Assembly (NCBI GenBank): GCA_034509735.1
Contig: JACGWO010000004.1
Location: 21,309,395-21,373,394 of the forward strand
Source: Sesamum alatum
Taxonomy: Eukaryota; Streptophyta; Magnoliopsida; Lamiales; Pedaliaceae
Direction of reading: 5' to 3'
DNA: 64,000 nt
The position numbers and the translations under genes were made by a program. Positions 1 to 10,330 of the stretch are shown in pieces (within the stretch, counting starts at the first letter, position 1; each line of letters begins with the position of its first letter). The notes beneath the pieces are model-generated. The model was not told where the DNA came from and did no database searches. It worked only from the letters and a program-made list of their open reading frames with translations.

Positions 1-544
1 TATCCCGCTCGAATGACATCCTTTGACGACAAAATGCTACGCCAAGTAAACGAAGGACGAGAGCCAAGCTCCGCATCAAGGATAGAAGAATTCGGATAGC
101 AGCGGGCTCGAAGAAGACAAGCGACAGGTGTTTCCGGATCAGTCAAGAGTCGCCAAAATTGTTTAGCAAGCAGCGCCTTGTTGAAAGCTCGGAGATCGCG
201 AAGTCCGAGTCCTCCTTCCAGCTTAGAGACACATAACCTATTCCAGGATAGCCAATGTATCTTTCGATTGCCATTTGAACTCCACCAAAATCTAGCAATC
301 ATGGACTCAAGTTCCTGAATAACACCTTCTGGTAGTTGGAAAACCCCCATCGAATATGTGGGAATAGCTTGCACCACAGCTTTAATAAGGATTTCCTTGC
401 CTGCCGAGGACAACTGTTTCTCACCCCATGAATTGATCCGTTTCCACACCTTATCCCGGACTGAATCAAACACTGCTTTCTTGGATCGCCCCACTACAGA
501 AGGTAGTCTGAGGTATTTCTCATACCTATCCGCCACACGAATAC

Positions 545-1657
545 TCAATCCCTCCGAGATAGAGCGTCGTAACTCGTCTGGGGTATTTTTGCTGAAAACA
601 ACAACTGACTTCTGTAAGTTGATCTCCTATCCGGATACTCGGCCATAGATCGAAGGATCTCACGAATACAATCCATGGCTCCTGAAGAAGCTTGACAACA
701 TAATAACGTATCGTCGGCAAAAAATAAATGAGAAATGCTGGGAGCTTTCCAACATATTTCAATACCTGACAACTGACCAAGGGATTCCGCTCGTACGATA
801 AAAGAGCTAAGAGCCTCCGTGCATAGAAGGAAAAGATATGGCGAAAGAGGGTCGCCTTGTCGAAGACCCCTCTCCGGATTAATATGTCCAAACTACCTGC
901 CACTCAACATGAACGAATAGGAGACCGACGATACACAAAGCATGATAAGCTAAATAAAAGAGGAATTGAAACCTAATTTAACAAGTACCTGCCGAAGGAA
1001 GCTCCACTCGACCTTGTCATATGCCTTACTTATGTCCAGCTTGAGAGCCATGTGTCCCTCCTTACCCCGAGTTTTACTCTTAAGAAAGTGATTAATCTCA
1101 AAAGCAATTAAAACATTATCAGTAATGAGTCTACCCGGAACAAAGGCAGACTGGGTCGGAGAGATAATGGAGTGAAGCAGTGGTTTCAGGCGATTAGCAA
1201 TGCATTTACTGACAATTCTCATTATCACATTGCATAAACTAATGGGACGAAAGTCGGTAATAAGTTCAGGTTTTGTACACTTAGGGATCAAGGAAATATG
1301 AGTAAAATTCAGCATAGGATCTAAAGTACGATTATTCAAAACGCTCAAAGCACAACGACAAACATCATTACGAACAATAGCCCAGTATTTATGAAAGAAG
1401 ATTGGGGGCATACCGTCCGGGCCAGGTGATTTAAACGGAGCCATATGCTTAATAGCGGAAGTGACATCCTCCTCGGTGTATGGTTTCAGCAGTTCCAAGT
1501 TCATATCCGAGTCCACTTTACGAGGCAATGCTTCGACCCCATGCTCAAGATCATTGACCGATGGCTCAACCGAACTAAAGATCCGATCAAAGTGTTGGTT
1601 TATATGATATGCTATATCCTTTTCCTCATCAATCCAACGACTGATCCTCTTATCCAT
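545..1657 (-). pseudogene. LINE reverse transcriptase, frameshifted
   Basis: The block 950-1657 (235 codons) carries fingers/palm motifs including GPDGMP, a PISLCN block and the motif A core KLDISKAYDKVEW with its catalytic Asp. The frame then breaks, and in other frames 545-903 gives RQGDPLSPYLF and the catalytic FADD of motif C. These are the hallmarks of the non-LTR RT_like palm. Because motif A and motif C are in different frames, no active enzyme can be made. It belongs to the same LINE as the endonuclease at 1737-2783; a one-base shift near 1740 separates the two. Confidence 0.85.
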
Positions 1658-1736
1658 CGAATTCGGTTGTTCTGGAAAGTACGACTAGCCCGTCGATGGA
1701 AAAACCGAGTATTTCTATCACCTTTCTTCAACCAAT

Positions 1737-2783
1737 TCATCTTAGCCACTGTTTCCACACAAGTTCCTCAGCCTGAGTGAGGCATTCCAATTCACTCCGA
1801 AGGCGTTCTTCTTCACACTTAACTTCAGCTGTAATAGTTCGTCGTAGGTTCTGTATTCTATGTTCAAGCTCCTCAATTTCCTTACGAACAACATTACAAC
1901 CCCTGCGTTTCTTGGCCTTAAAGTTCACCTGGCAAGCCTCCACACCATGCTGAAAACTGACCTGTGCATTCGGACCATTAGCAAGACGCCAGGATGTTCG
2001 AACCAATTTCTCACAATCCGGCGACGAAATCCAGGAGGCCTCAAAGCGGAACGGTTTTTCAGTCACAAAGTTGCTGGGATTCACCGTACATACCTCGATA
2101 AGAATAGGTGCGTGATCTGAGTGGATGGTTTCGAGAACCCGAACTTGGCTGGTCGGAAACTGTGTCATCCAATTGGTATTACCGCATGCGCGATGAAAGC
2201 GCTCAGAAATCGTGTGCGGGCTCTCGCGACGATTACAACAAGTGAATAAATCTCCCGTGTACCCAAGATCACAATGTCTGGCATTATCAAGTGCATTTCG
2301 GAAGTCCCGAATCTGTCGTGTCGGTCGCGGTAGGCCGCCACTCGTCTCGGATTGTTCAAGAATCTTGTTAAAATCCCCTGCAACGAGCCAAGACCGTGGG
2401 GATTGCATTGCTAAATTCTGTAATAATTCCCAACAAGTACGACGCTTAGAAGTATCCGGCTTACTGTAGAAACCCGTGAATCTCCATGATGGTCCATCGT
2501 CGGCCTCAGTGACTGTAATGTCAATATGATTTTTTGAAAAGCTACGTAGATTGCACGAGACCACTTTATCCCAAAGTATAGCCAACCCACCACTTCTACC
2601 AATACAATCAACCCCTAAACCATGCATATGAAGGCGACGTCGAAGATAATCAATTCTCTTTGCTGAACATTTGGTCTCCGAGAGGAAGACCAACGAGGGA
2701 CGGTGTTCCCGGATAAGAGACTCCAGGAATCTAACTGTACAGGGGGCCCCCAACAGCTGACAGTTCCAAGCTATCAGATTCAT
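1737..2783 (-). CDS. LINE endonuclease domain (exonuclease-endonuclease-phosphatase fold)
   Basis: A 348-codon open frame starting MNLIAWNCQ. It shows the EEP endonuclease motifs in order: WNCQ (usually WNCRG), LSETK with the metal-binding Glu, GDFN, and IHSDHAPI with the catalytic SDH near the end of the domain. This domain nicks target DNA for target-primed reverse transcription. The C-terminal third is a lysine/glutamate-rich helix leading into RT. The stop at its end is followed one frame over by the sequence expected next (MNWLKKGDRNTRFFHRRAS), so the stop comes from a frameshift and is not a natural end. Confidence 0.82.
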   Translation of the reverse strand: MNLIAWNCQLLGAPCTVRFLESLIREHRPSLVFLSETKCSAKRIDYLRRRLHMHGLGVDCIGRSGGLAILWDKVVSCNLRSFSKNHIDITVTEADDGPSWRFTGFYSKPDTSKRRTCWELLQNLAMQSPRSWLVAGDFNKILEQSETSGGLPRPTRQIRDFRNALDNARHCDLGYTGDLFTCCNRRESPHTISERFHRACGNTNWMTQFPTSQVRVLETIHSDHAPILIEVCTVNPSNFVTEKPFRFEASWISSPDCEKLVRTSWRLANGPNAQVSFQHGVEACQVNFKAKKRRGCNVVRKEIEELEHRIQNLRRTITAEVKCEEERLRSELECLTQAEELVWKQWLR

Positions 2784-2798
2784 AATGAAGGGTCAGAT

Positions 2799-3588
2799 TC
2801 ATAATGAAGGGCGGGACTGCATCGCAGCCGCCGCCGTACTCATGTGTTGTTCAGACTGATCCATAGGTTCATTATCAACCTGCTTAACACACTTTGAAGG
2901 GGATTCTGTGGCATCCAAAGTTTCATCGATTAGTTTCCGTTGCTTGGGGATAGAGATCACTTTTCGAGTAGTCTGTTTCTTGCGACCACGTGAGGTGGTA
3001 GAGGATGGCTGAGATAGGCTACTAGCAGCAAGAGAGGCAGCAACAAACACAAGAGGGACGTTATGCAATGTCTGACTGAGTGCGGGTGTAGTAGCAGATA
3101 GATGAGGGTCAGTGGAAGGCATTTTTGAATTTCTGTTTGAGGGACTCGGTGGATTAGGGTGTGGTGAACTGATGACGGGCAAACTGATTGTGGCAGGGGG
3201 AGAGGATAATGAGATATGAGGTGGTTTAGTAGGTGGTTCATGTGGATTGAGGTGTAGAGGTGGTGAGGGGAATGGATTTATGTGAGTAGGATGATGTGTG
3301 TTAGGGGAGCTAGTATTCTGTATTATCAGGTCGGTAGAGGGGATATAGGAGGGAATATGTGGGTGAGTGTGTTTGGTTCGTGTGGGGGCTGGATTTTGGT
3401 GAGGGCTAGGAGCGGAATAGTGAAAGATATCAGTACCTCGGCGGGTGCTATCAGTTGTGGAGCTGCTGGAATGGTTCCGAAGATTAAACACCGGCCGCGG
3501 GTTGGCAGTTACAACACCTCTAGATCGGAGAACACTAGGGGTAGTAGCTCGGAGCCACGGTCCAAAGGGGAGCGACTCTTGTTTCTCA
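2799..3588 (-). pseudogene. LINE ORF1 C-terminal remnant (proline-rich)
   Basis: The open frame reads FGPWLRA, then a proline/serine/threonine-rich tract, ending in a basic GRKKQTTRK segment. The FGPWLRA block normally follows the zinc knuckle of plant LINE ORF1 proteins, so this is the C-terminal half of the nucleic-acid-binding ORF1 protein. The N-terminal DUF4283 domain and the knuckle are gone at the truncation point. The second LINE has a comparable proline-rich tail at 62338-62697. Confidence 0.6.
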
Positions 3589-3951
3589 TCAAAACCGTAA
3601 ACCCTTTCTACCTAATTCTACATAAGATGTTCTCCACTTTATTAGATTTTAATTTTTCTTACCATATTAATTCGTGTACTAAATTAATTAACATGCCATA
3701 AATGTTCCATTCAAATCATATGTATATATTATCAGTAATTGGGTTTTATTAACACTGAAAGTCTAAAAATGAAGAATTTACCACAGGAATGTTGTACTAC
3801 TAAAGAAAATACTTATATCTAATGTTTTCACAAACAAAACTGTCTGAAAAACTAATTAGGTTCCCCAGATAACCAGACTATTTAATCATAATAATTATGC
3901 TTAAAGCAAACACAATTCAATAGCTTAACAAATCAATCATTCTTAAACTAA

Positions 3952-4196
3952 GGGCTGTTTGTTTGTGTTTAATTTACGATTTTCAGTTTTTGAAACAGTA
4001 ATTAAAATGAAAAGAGTTTGTTTGTACGTATTCTTGTTAGGATATATTGATTTAACGACACAATTCAATATAAAATGGAATCTCATTAACTAATCCAAAT
4101 ATATTCTCATTTCATATAAAATCCTATACAAAATTAAAAATATTTATTGTCCAGTAAAAAACTAAAAATTAAAAATAAAAACACAAACAAACCGCC
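3952..4196. mobile_element. Tourist/Harbinger-type MITE with TAA target duplication
   Basis: A 245-base element with terminal inverted repeats GGGCTGTTTGTTTGTGTTT and (reverse complement of right end) GGCGGTTTGTTTGTGTTT. It is flanked by TAA at 3949-3951 and 4197-4199, the 3-base target site of PIF/Harbinger elements. It has no coding capacity. It lies inside copy 1 of the segmental duplication. A second, Helitron-split copy of the family is at 34558-37582. Confidence 0.85.
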
Positions 4197-4199
4197 TAA

Positions 4200-4609
4200 C
4201 TTCCAATTACATTGCCAGAAAATATTGATGTTACAGCCACTGTAACAACCCAGAGGTAAACTTGATTTGAATTGATTAACTGTTGAAAAAAGATAATTTT
4301 TCAAGAAAAAAGTTCAAAAAAAGAGAAATCAATACGACTATTTTTTGAAGAAAACAAAAACTAAAAAGCATAAAACTCACTTTTCTACTAGATTCTCGAG
4401 GGGTATTGTTTTTATAACTGCAAACAGTTCTTTACCAACAATCTTATAAAAAACAAAAAACATATAATCTGAAAATTTCAAAAAAATTGTCCATAGATCA
4501 TCATTAACACTAATTACCAAACTCTATTACAATCAAAATTTATGATGAAATAAAGAAACTCATGAATCCTATGTATATAGACTAATGGTTCTTATAACTT
4601 ATAATTCTT
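4200..4609. other. AT-rich intergenic sequence
   Basis: No ORF or RNA gene is recognisable. The part from about 4427 onward is shared with 12930-13129 and is the 3' flank of the duplicated exonuclease genes. Confidence 0.6.
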
Positions 4610-5281
4610 TCAATTAGCATTTGACTGACGCAATATTGCAGCAATTTTGTACGAAACAAAGGCGTCAATAGTTGCATATTCGATCTGATTAAAATAAAGA
4701 TTATAAGAATCCCATTTGCTTAGCGTAACCCGCTTTGGCTTCAGCATTTCCTTGCCAAGAACTGCCAAAGCCATTATCTTCAATCCCATGCGCATGTTCC
4801 TACTCACATCCTCTTCGAGCCCCGCTTTAGCCAGGCGTTCATTAAGGTCTGTGACGTTCTGCACCCACAAATCGTAATGATCGTACAGTTTTCTAACGTC
4901 TCCTTGGACACCAACGCCAGAGAATGTGTGTTGAGGATCGGCCAAAAATGCGTGGAGAGAGGCTGGAATAAAATCGGTGTGGAGAAGTTGGAAGATGAGG
5001 CAGTGGTTGCCGACACAGAGTTGAAGAATGGCAACGAGATGGTCCTCACCGCGAGTGAAGCTGGGACACCACTCGGTGTCGAGACCGACAAAAAGTTTGC
5101 AATAATCACAAGAGCGATTAACATAGCGAACATGAGATATCCATTGACGGACGCATGCAGCTTTCTTGGCGACGGTGACTTCAATGACGTCGCCGTGAAA
5201 ATTGACAGAATAAAAATTTGGAAGAGCACGGCGAGGAGGGATGATTGAGTTTCGTGGGGCTGAGTTAGTGTTGCGATTCAT
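4610..5281 (-). CDS. WRN-like 3'-5' exonuclease, intact copy
   Basis: Intronless, 223 residues. It has the DEDDy RNase-D/WRN exonuclease fold: motif I GLDTEW (D68, E70), motif II VGVQGDVRKL (D128) and motif III EYATIDAF with Y202 and D206, the Tyr-x3-Asp signature. Enzymes of this family use two metal ions to remove nucleotides from 3' ends of DNA or RNA. The protein is the exonuclease domain only, with no helicase, as in the small plant relatives of WRNexo. The start is the first Met, shared with copy 2. Upstream at 5370-5425 is a TA then GA microsatellite. The substrate cannot be told from sequence. Confidence 0.85.
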   Translation of the reverse strand: MNRNTNSAPRNSIIPPRRALPNFYSVNFHGDVIEVTVAKKAACVRQWISHVRYVNRSCDYCKLFVGLDTEWCPSFTRGEDHLVAILQLCVGNHCLIFQLLHTDFIPASLHAFLADPQHTFSGVGVQGDVRKLYDHYDLWVQNVTDLNERLAKAGLEEDVSRNMRMGLKIMALAVLGKEMLKPKRVTLSKWDSYNLYFNQIEYATIDAFVSYKIAAILRQSNAN

Positions 5282-5366
5282 GTTTATGGAGAGAAAGAGA
5301 ACTCAGTGTTGAAAATTATGTTGTTTGTATTGATGTAAAGTTTGTAGGATATGTGTATGTGTATAC

Positions 5367-5369
<3 letters not shown>

Positions 5370-5425
<56 letters not shown>

Positions 5426-5430
5426 AAGAA
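5370..5430. repeat. (TA)n-(GA)n compound microsatellite
   Basis: A run of TA followed by GA about 90 bases upstream of the exonuclease start. The duplicate at 13868-13895 is shorter in both parts, so it has changed since the duplication. Confidence 0.9.
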
Positions 5431-5893
5431 AGAGGATGGAGAAGGGTATTAGATGTGTACCAGGACTAGGAGACTTAGAGTTAGATTTGCAGTTGAATTA
5501 GTTTGTTTAAATGCAGTGGTTAACATAAATTTATACTCCAATCACGTACGAATATTGACAAATATTAATAAATAAATAATATCAATTGTGTATCAAAATA
5601 ATATTAATAGTAAATTTAAAATTGAGTCATTTATAATTATTTAAGTATCCAAGTATTAAAATAATATAGTAAAATATATTAATAAGTTAAAAGGAATTCC
5701 TTGTCACTTGGAAGAAGTTTGCAAAATCTGAATTTCTAATACTGTTCGAATTTCATGGAAACCTAAACTCCTTGGAATTCAGAGTCAGGTTTGTAAACTT
5801 GTGTTGAAGATTTTCAGTTTACTTGTGCGAATGAAGAGAGCCTTTCTCCAGTCTTTTGTTCTTGCTTTACTTGTGTATTTCTGCTTAAGCTAT

Positions 5894-6480
5894 AAAAATT
5901 TCTGTTGGGAATCCGCATGCGAATGGACAAACTAAAGTGACTAATCGCACGTTATTGCAGCATTTGAAAACACGATTCGAAGGAGCGAAGGGATTGTGGG
6001 TCGAGGAGCGACCAAGAGTACTATGGGCATATTGCACTACACCTCGATCCTCGACAGGTGAGTCCCCCATTTTGTTTAGTTTATGGGACTAAAGCAATAA
6101 TCCCTGTAGAAATTGGAGAGATGACAGCACGGGTCGCACATTATGACCTCCAGACAAACCAAGAGGAGCGTGCATTCGATCTCACCAACATTGATGAGAG
6201 GATGGATCACGCTGATGCCAAAATATTGCACCACAAAAATCTGATGATGAGAAGTTATAATCACAAAGTAAAACCAAGACAGTTCCAGCTCGGAGATCTA
6301 GTGCTGAAAAATGTGGAGGTGTCCAAACATGTGGGCAAATTAGATCCAGCCTGGGAAGGCCCGTACAAAGTCATCGAGATCAAAAAGCAAGGAACGTATA
6401 GATTACAAGGCATGGATGGAAAAGATTTGCGAGATCATGGAATGTCCATAACTTGAAGAAATTCTACGCATGAAAGCTCA
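5894..6480 (+). pseudogene. Ty3/gypsy integrase C-terminal fragment
   Basis: Reads SVGNPHANGQTKVTNRTLLQHLK, split by frameshift, then WAYCTTPR, FCLVYGTKAIIPVEIG, the helical spacer, and QLGDLVLKNVEV...KLDPAWEGPYKVIEI...GTYRLQ, closing with WNVHNLKKFYA. These are the end of the integrase catalytic core and its C-terminal GPY/F module. A one-base shift before the last block and stops near 6060 break it. The upstream RT and most of the integrase are absent. It is the only clearly plus-strand pol remnant here; the antisense gene at 7110-8540 would belong to the same element. Confidence 0.85.
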
Positions 6481-6489
6481 GAGATAGAG

Positions 6490-6740
6490 TTGCATGTGAA
6501 AGGCCCATGCTGCATCTACAAAACGAGGAAACACGCGACCAGATGCACGATCTGATTGAGGCCGAGAACATGTGATCTGTGAAAGATCATCCTTTAGCGA
6601 TCTGTGAAAGATCACCTCCATTTGCGATCCGAGAAAGATCATTGCTTTTTGTAAGGATGTGTAACGACCTGAGAAAGGTCATCTAGTGCATGATTCCATA
6701 TTTCTTTCAATTTAAAAAGCCTGTGAAAGGCCCTTCATTT
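6490..6740 (+). repeat. Hairpin repeats downstream of integrase, with covarying stems
   Basis: Five short inverted repeats: GATCT-GTGAA-AGATC (6574-6588 and 6599-6613), GATCC-GAGAA-AGATC (6626-6640), GACCT-GAGAA-AGGTC (6666-6680) and GCCT-GTGAA-AGGC (about 6718-6730). The GACCT/AGGTC and GCCT/AGGC versions change both arms together. Loop sequences stay GTGAA or GAGAA. Confidence 0.6.
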
Positions 6741-7109
6741 CTTGCAAGAATTTCCTTTATGTTTGCATCGCCCAAATAAGGATCACGGTACAAGCCTTAA
6801 TAATGCGACATGAAATTATCTAAAGTCTGAAAAAACTAAGTTTATTCGAGACAAATCGTCCGAAAAAGACTAACTCATCTGAGGTAACAAACAACCTCGA
6901 CCTAAAGGAGTAAGAATTAGGCGATCCAAGAATAAGTAGCTTATGCATCCAAAATCACGACACCCGAATAAGCGACCTAGAATAAGTTGCAAAATTTACT
7001 CATGCAAATGCGATTGAAAAGAGTTTCATTAAGTTCGTCAAGATGATTACAAAAATTCGCGAGATCAGAGAATCACCAGACAAAAGGAGGCTATTTCACT
7101 AAAAGGTGA

Positions 7110-8540
7110 CTACGGGATCTCACAAACATGAACATTTACATTCATCCTGAACAGACAAGGTAGACTATGGAAGATCACCAACTTCATCGACCAGGGAGGC
7201 AAACTCGTCCTCACCATTGGTATTAGGGACATCATCCAAAGGATAAGGTTGAAGTTGACCATCAAGAGAGGAATCAAGTCGGTTCTGATCAAACCCTGCG
7301 ACAAATCCATGAAGATGTTGAATCTGAGCAATGCATTTGTCGAAGCCATCATTAAGATAATGGGCAGATTGAAGGTCGACTGCAATCTTGAAAGCAGGGG
7401 CCTTGAGGAAATCCCGGGCACCTTGAAGTCAGTAGAGGAGATGGACTGTTTGTACTCCTCAAACTGAAGGAAGACTTCCCGACCTTCGGTGATACCTTCA
7501 GTTTTCTTGGCAATGAGACCAGCCGAGAAACCATCGGTGCGACCATACTCCAAGGCATCGGCGACCTTCTTTTTGTTTTCCTCCTGGGTTGTTAACAGTT
7601 GTGCTTCCAAGGCAGCGACCTTAACATCCGCCACAGCCTTAGCTTCTAAGGCCTCCTTCTCAGCTGCTTGTGCGCGATCAAGGCCTTCTTGGAGTTCGTT
7701 GATTTTTTGCTCGGCCATTGCCTTGTCGTTAAGGAACATCAAGCATTTCAAGGCGAGATTGTAGCCAAAGGTCGAAGCCTAGAAACACAAACATAATGAG
7801 GGTACATAAAAGGAAAAAATTAACAGAATGAGTCCAGAAACATACCTGCATCAAGACATGAGCCAGGTGTTCCTCGACCCGGGTATGAGTAGTTTGAGCC
7901 AACAAGACTTGGTCCCGGTCTAGGCAACAGGCTTTATAAAGTTCGAACGAATCCTGGCCAACATGAGTTCTTAACACCGAGCTGCGGGCAAAGATTGCCC
8001 ATTCGGGGTTGAGCTTCGCGACCTTGCTGCTTGATGTCTTGAGGGCCTCACGAGAATCTTTCCACCAAGCGACCAGATCCTTAAAATGCCTGGTGTTTTC
8101 CTCTTCTTCGGCAGCTTCTTTGGCCACTCGGCACTTAGATATTTTGCTCGAACGTTTACTAGACTTGCTCGAACTTTTGCTCTTGCTCTTATTACGATGT
8201 GTGCTCTTACGCTTTCGTTTCTTAAACTTGCTGGGCTCTCCAGCATCAGAAGCGACCTCGACCACTGTACCCACGGCCGGGGTGCTAGCACCAACTTCCA
8301 CAACTGGCGAACCAGGCACAATCTCAGCAGGATCTGTCGTCACTTGGGCATTGCCACCAGCGACCTCGATCGAAGTTGGAGCCTGAGGCTCAGAAGACTC
8401 GCTGGGCTGATCACCCACAGGGTTAGGAGAAACCTCAGTATCAGAGGGAGGAGGGGTCGCTGCAGCAGCAGGTGAGTTTCTCCTTCGCAGGACGCGTGCA
8501 AGCTCAGCCACGCGAGCGCACCTTACCATGTTCACTGGAA
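7110..8540 (-). CDS. Antisense gene of gypsy (Tat-type) element, decayed, two exons
   Basis: Minus-strand frame 7846-8540 gives an acidic/serine-rich region, a long lysine-serine run (residue pattern KSKSKSSSKSSKRSSK), then a block WKDSREALKTS...SFELYKACCLDRDQVLL...TRVEEHLAHVLMQ. A splice donor (CAG|GTATGT, exon end 7846) and acceptor (TTTCTAG|GCT, exon start 7778) join it to a coiled-coil exon (EKINELQEGLDRAQAAEKEA and on). The same arrangement, with an intron before the coiled coil, occurs antisense downstream of integrase in the element at 47.8-57.5 kb. Antisense ORFs between pol and the 3' LTR are known from the Tat lineage. The N-terminal domain is missing or replaced at about 8540 by RNase H sequence. 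Function unknown. Confidence 0.6.
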
Positions 8541-8930
8541 AAGAAAAGTTAGCGCCAATCTTTGGAGTTCCTTGGGGTTCTTTGGAGTCTTGAAGCAAAA
8601 TCTCGAATTCCCAATCTTCCTCCAGGTCTTCTTCCCATCTTGGTAAAACACTCTTCACCAACAAGACCTCTTCCCCCACAACATCCATTTCGTGTCGCTC
8701 TTGACTTAGTAGAGTTATTCTCTCGCTCTCCAAAGGAGCCAATGAGCTGGCTGACTTAATGAGTCAGTTCTTCTCTTCCTTATACGACCGCGTGATTTGT
8801 TCTATTGGGAACTCATCGAGCTTCCTTCTGAATGCTTGGATGTTTGCTAAGTACTTGGTCATCTGCTCCCCGCTTCGTGGCCTACATTCGACTTGCTTGT
8901 CCACAAGTTGGAAGTTGCTATCCGCCTCGC
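8541..8930 (-). pseudogene. Gypsy pol remnant: end of RNase H
   Basis: On the minus strand the frames give FQLVDKQVECRP...MTKYLANIQAF...DEFPIEQITRS, then SASSLAPLESERITLLSQERHE. This matches the end of the second RNase H of gypsy pol (SDSQLVVNQV...Y...FEIEQIPR...ADALSKLA). Orientation is opposite to the integrase fragment at 5894, so it belongs to another element whose LTR and gag lie to the right. Stops and frameshifts are frequent. Confidence 0.6.
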
Positions 8931-9085
8931 ATATGTCACTCATGCTTTCTCCCCCTGCATATGTTGCTCCCATAGCGCAAGTCAGCTTTCTCCCCTTGCA
9001 TATGTCGCTCCTGCGACGCAAGTTAGCTTTCTCGTCCTGCATATGTCGCTCTTGCGATGCAAGTTTGCTTTTCTCCCCTTGCTTA
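8930..9085. repeat. 41-base tandem repeat at a pol/gag deletion junction
   Basis: Units begin CATATGT(C/T)GCTC at about 8930, 8958, 8999 and 9040; the last spacings are 41 bases. Each carries a CGCAAGT-CTTTCTCC core. It sits where protease, RT and most RNase H should be, between gag (right) and the RNase H end (left). Confidence 0.75.
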
Positions 9086-10330
9086 GCGCATCACACTCCG
9101 ACTTGTTCTTGGATCTGCTGGCAACACTGATGCCTTCTCGCCAAAGATGATACGGTTGGCATCGCGTCCTATTGCTCTCACCGCAACTCCTTCAGCTTGC
9201 CTTGCTCTCTGAGCGACTCTCTCAACTTGTCGTATCTCTTCCTATTGGGCCTCCCGAGGTAATCCTCATAACTCAAGCAGTTGGGAGGTTGTCCTTGCTA
9301 GCTCGTTCTGCTTCCTGCTTTACTCCCACGTACCACGTGCCTGTCTCCAAAAGCGGTTTCCTAGAGCTCTTGTTTCCTTTGTCCTACGAATTCTTGTAAG
9401 TAATCTCTTCGGATCAACTCCTCGACCTCATTCTCCAAGTAGTGGCATTCCTCCGAGCTATGATCTCGATTCCAATCCTTGTCGCTTGGCTGAGTCGAGC
9501 GTTTGAGTTCGCGAGGTCCAGGGGGTGTATTGAGCTAAATTCCCCGGGGGCACATGTCTACATTCACGCTTACTTCCTTCTGCCCTAAGGGGACCCTTTC
9601 TCTTCCTCTGTGGCCTCCTGGCGGCTTGGACGGATGCATCCTCCACCAACTGGTGAAGAGTCTCGGGAGTTATCTGAATAATTGGGGGTGGAGGTGGAGC
9701 CTCGACCTCTTCCTGTCTCTCCTCCTCCTGGGTGCGCTAGTGGATTCCCCAAGCACGACCCTTGCTCCTGATGAGGTGGAGCCTCGACCTCTTCCTGCCT
9801 CTCCTCCTCCTGGGTGCGCTGGTGGATTCTCCAAGGCGCGACCTTGCTCCTACTGAGGTGGAGCATCGACTTCTTCCTGCCTCTCCTCCTCCTTGGTGCG
9901 CGGTGGATTCTCCAAAGCACGGCCTTGCTCCTGCTGGGAGGAGCCTCGACCTCTTCCTGCCTCTCTCTCCTCCTGGGTGCGCTGGTGGATTCTCCAAGGC
10001 GCGACCTTGCTCCTACTGAGGTGGAGCATCGACTTCTTCCTGCCTCTCCTCCTCCTTGGTGCGCGGGTGGATTCTCCAAAGCACGGCCTTGCTCCTGCTG
10101 GGGAGGAGCCTCGACCTCTTCCTGCCTCTCCTCCTCCTTGGTGTACGGGTGGATTCTCCGAGGCGCGGCCTTGCTCCTACTGGGGAGGAGCCTCGACCTC
10201 GACCTCTCTCTCCTCCTCCTGGGTGCGCTTCCCTTATTCTCTTGGGTTCCTCTTGCCCCACGTTCGCGCTCCTCGCCCTCGAACGAGTATTCATCTTCAA
10301 TGCCTAGACCAGGTTTCCCACAGACGGCGG
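9086..10330 (-). pseudogene. Minus-strand gypsy gag remnant
   Basis: Reading right to left from the PBS: a charged leader rich in Arg/Glu/Gly encoded by the 82-base minisatellite, then NLAQYTP, then DKDWNRDHSSEECHYLENEVEELIRRDYLQEFV, the degenerate zinc-knuckle/linker block of plant gypsy gag (HRDHGHDTEEC type), then GGPIGRDT, the block just before protease. The capsid core is absent and frames are broken. A 273-codon frame (9585-10406) spans the repeats but begins inside the LTR, so it is not a natural start. Confidence 0.6.
9683..10222. repeat. Minisatellite, 7 units of 80-83 bases
   Basis: The marker CTCGACCTCTTCCTG (or ATCGACTTCTTCCTG) starts at about 9701, 9783, 9865, 9945, 10028, 10110 and 10192. 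Two alternating subtypes are visible (CCTCGACC and CATCGACTT), which suggests a two-unit block of about 164 bases was duplicated. The units are GC-rich, unlike the surroundings, and encode Arg/Glu/Ser-rich peptides on the minus strand. Confidence 0.92.

Larger units (their letters stand above)
1..3592 (-). mobile_element. 5'-truncated L1-type LINE retrotransposon (3' end outside window)
   Basis: On the minus strand the order is ORF1 tail (to about 3588), apurinic-type endonuclease (1737-2783), reverse transcriptase (about 545-1657) and downstream RT/zinc-binding region to base 1. This is the order of plant L1 elements. The DUF4283 and zinc-knuckle half of ORF1, present in the second LINE of this window, is missing: the reading frame is open up to about 3588 and then meets the duplicated WRN-region sequence at about 3592. 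That abrupt loss is what 5' truncation during target-primed reverse transcription gives. Several frameshifts break the frames, so it is dead. The poly(A) end and target duplication lie left of the window. Confidence 0.88.
3592..5893. repeat. Tandem segmental duplication, copy 1
   Basis: Matches 10957-14371 in the same orientation. Anchors visible on both sides: CTACTTTATT-type flank text with a shared CACAGGAATGTTGTACTACT (3783 region and 11201 region), the whole exonuclease gene, its GA-rich upstream tract and the downstream stretch ending TTTACTTGTGTATTTCTGCTTA. Copy 1 differs by a Harbinger-type MITE (3952-4196) and a longer TA/GA microsatellite. Its right edge at 5893 abuts a gypsy fragment. 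Confidence 0.85.

Noticed and set aside
4877..5248. 123-codon plus-strand ORF opposite the exonuclease (and its twin at 13382-13753)
   Set aside because: Exact antisense shadow of the conserved exonuclease gene; conservation is explained by the other strand.
9683..10222. Possible CRISPR-like array
   Set aside because: Units are contiguous with no unique spacers, and this is a plant nuclear sequence.
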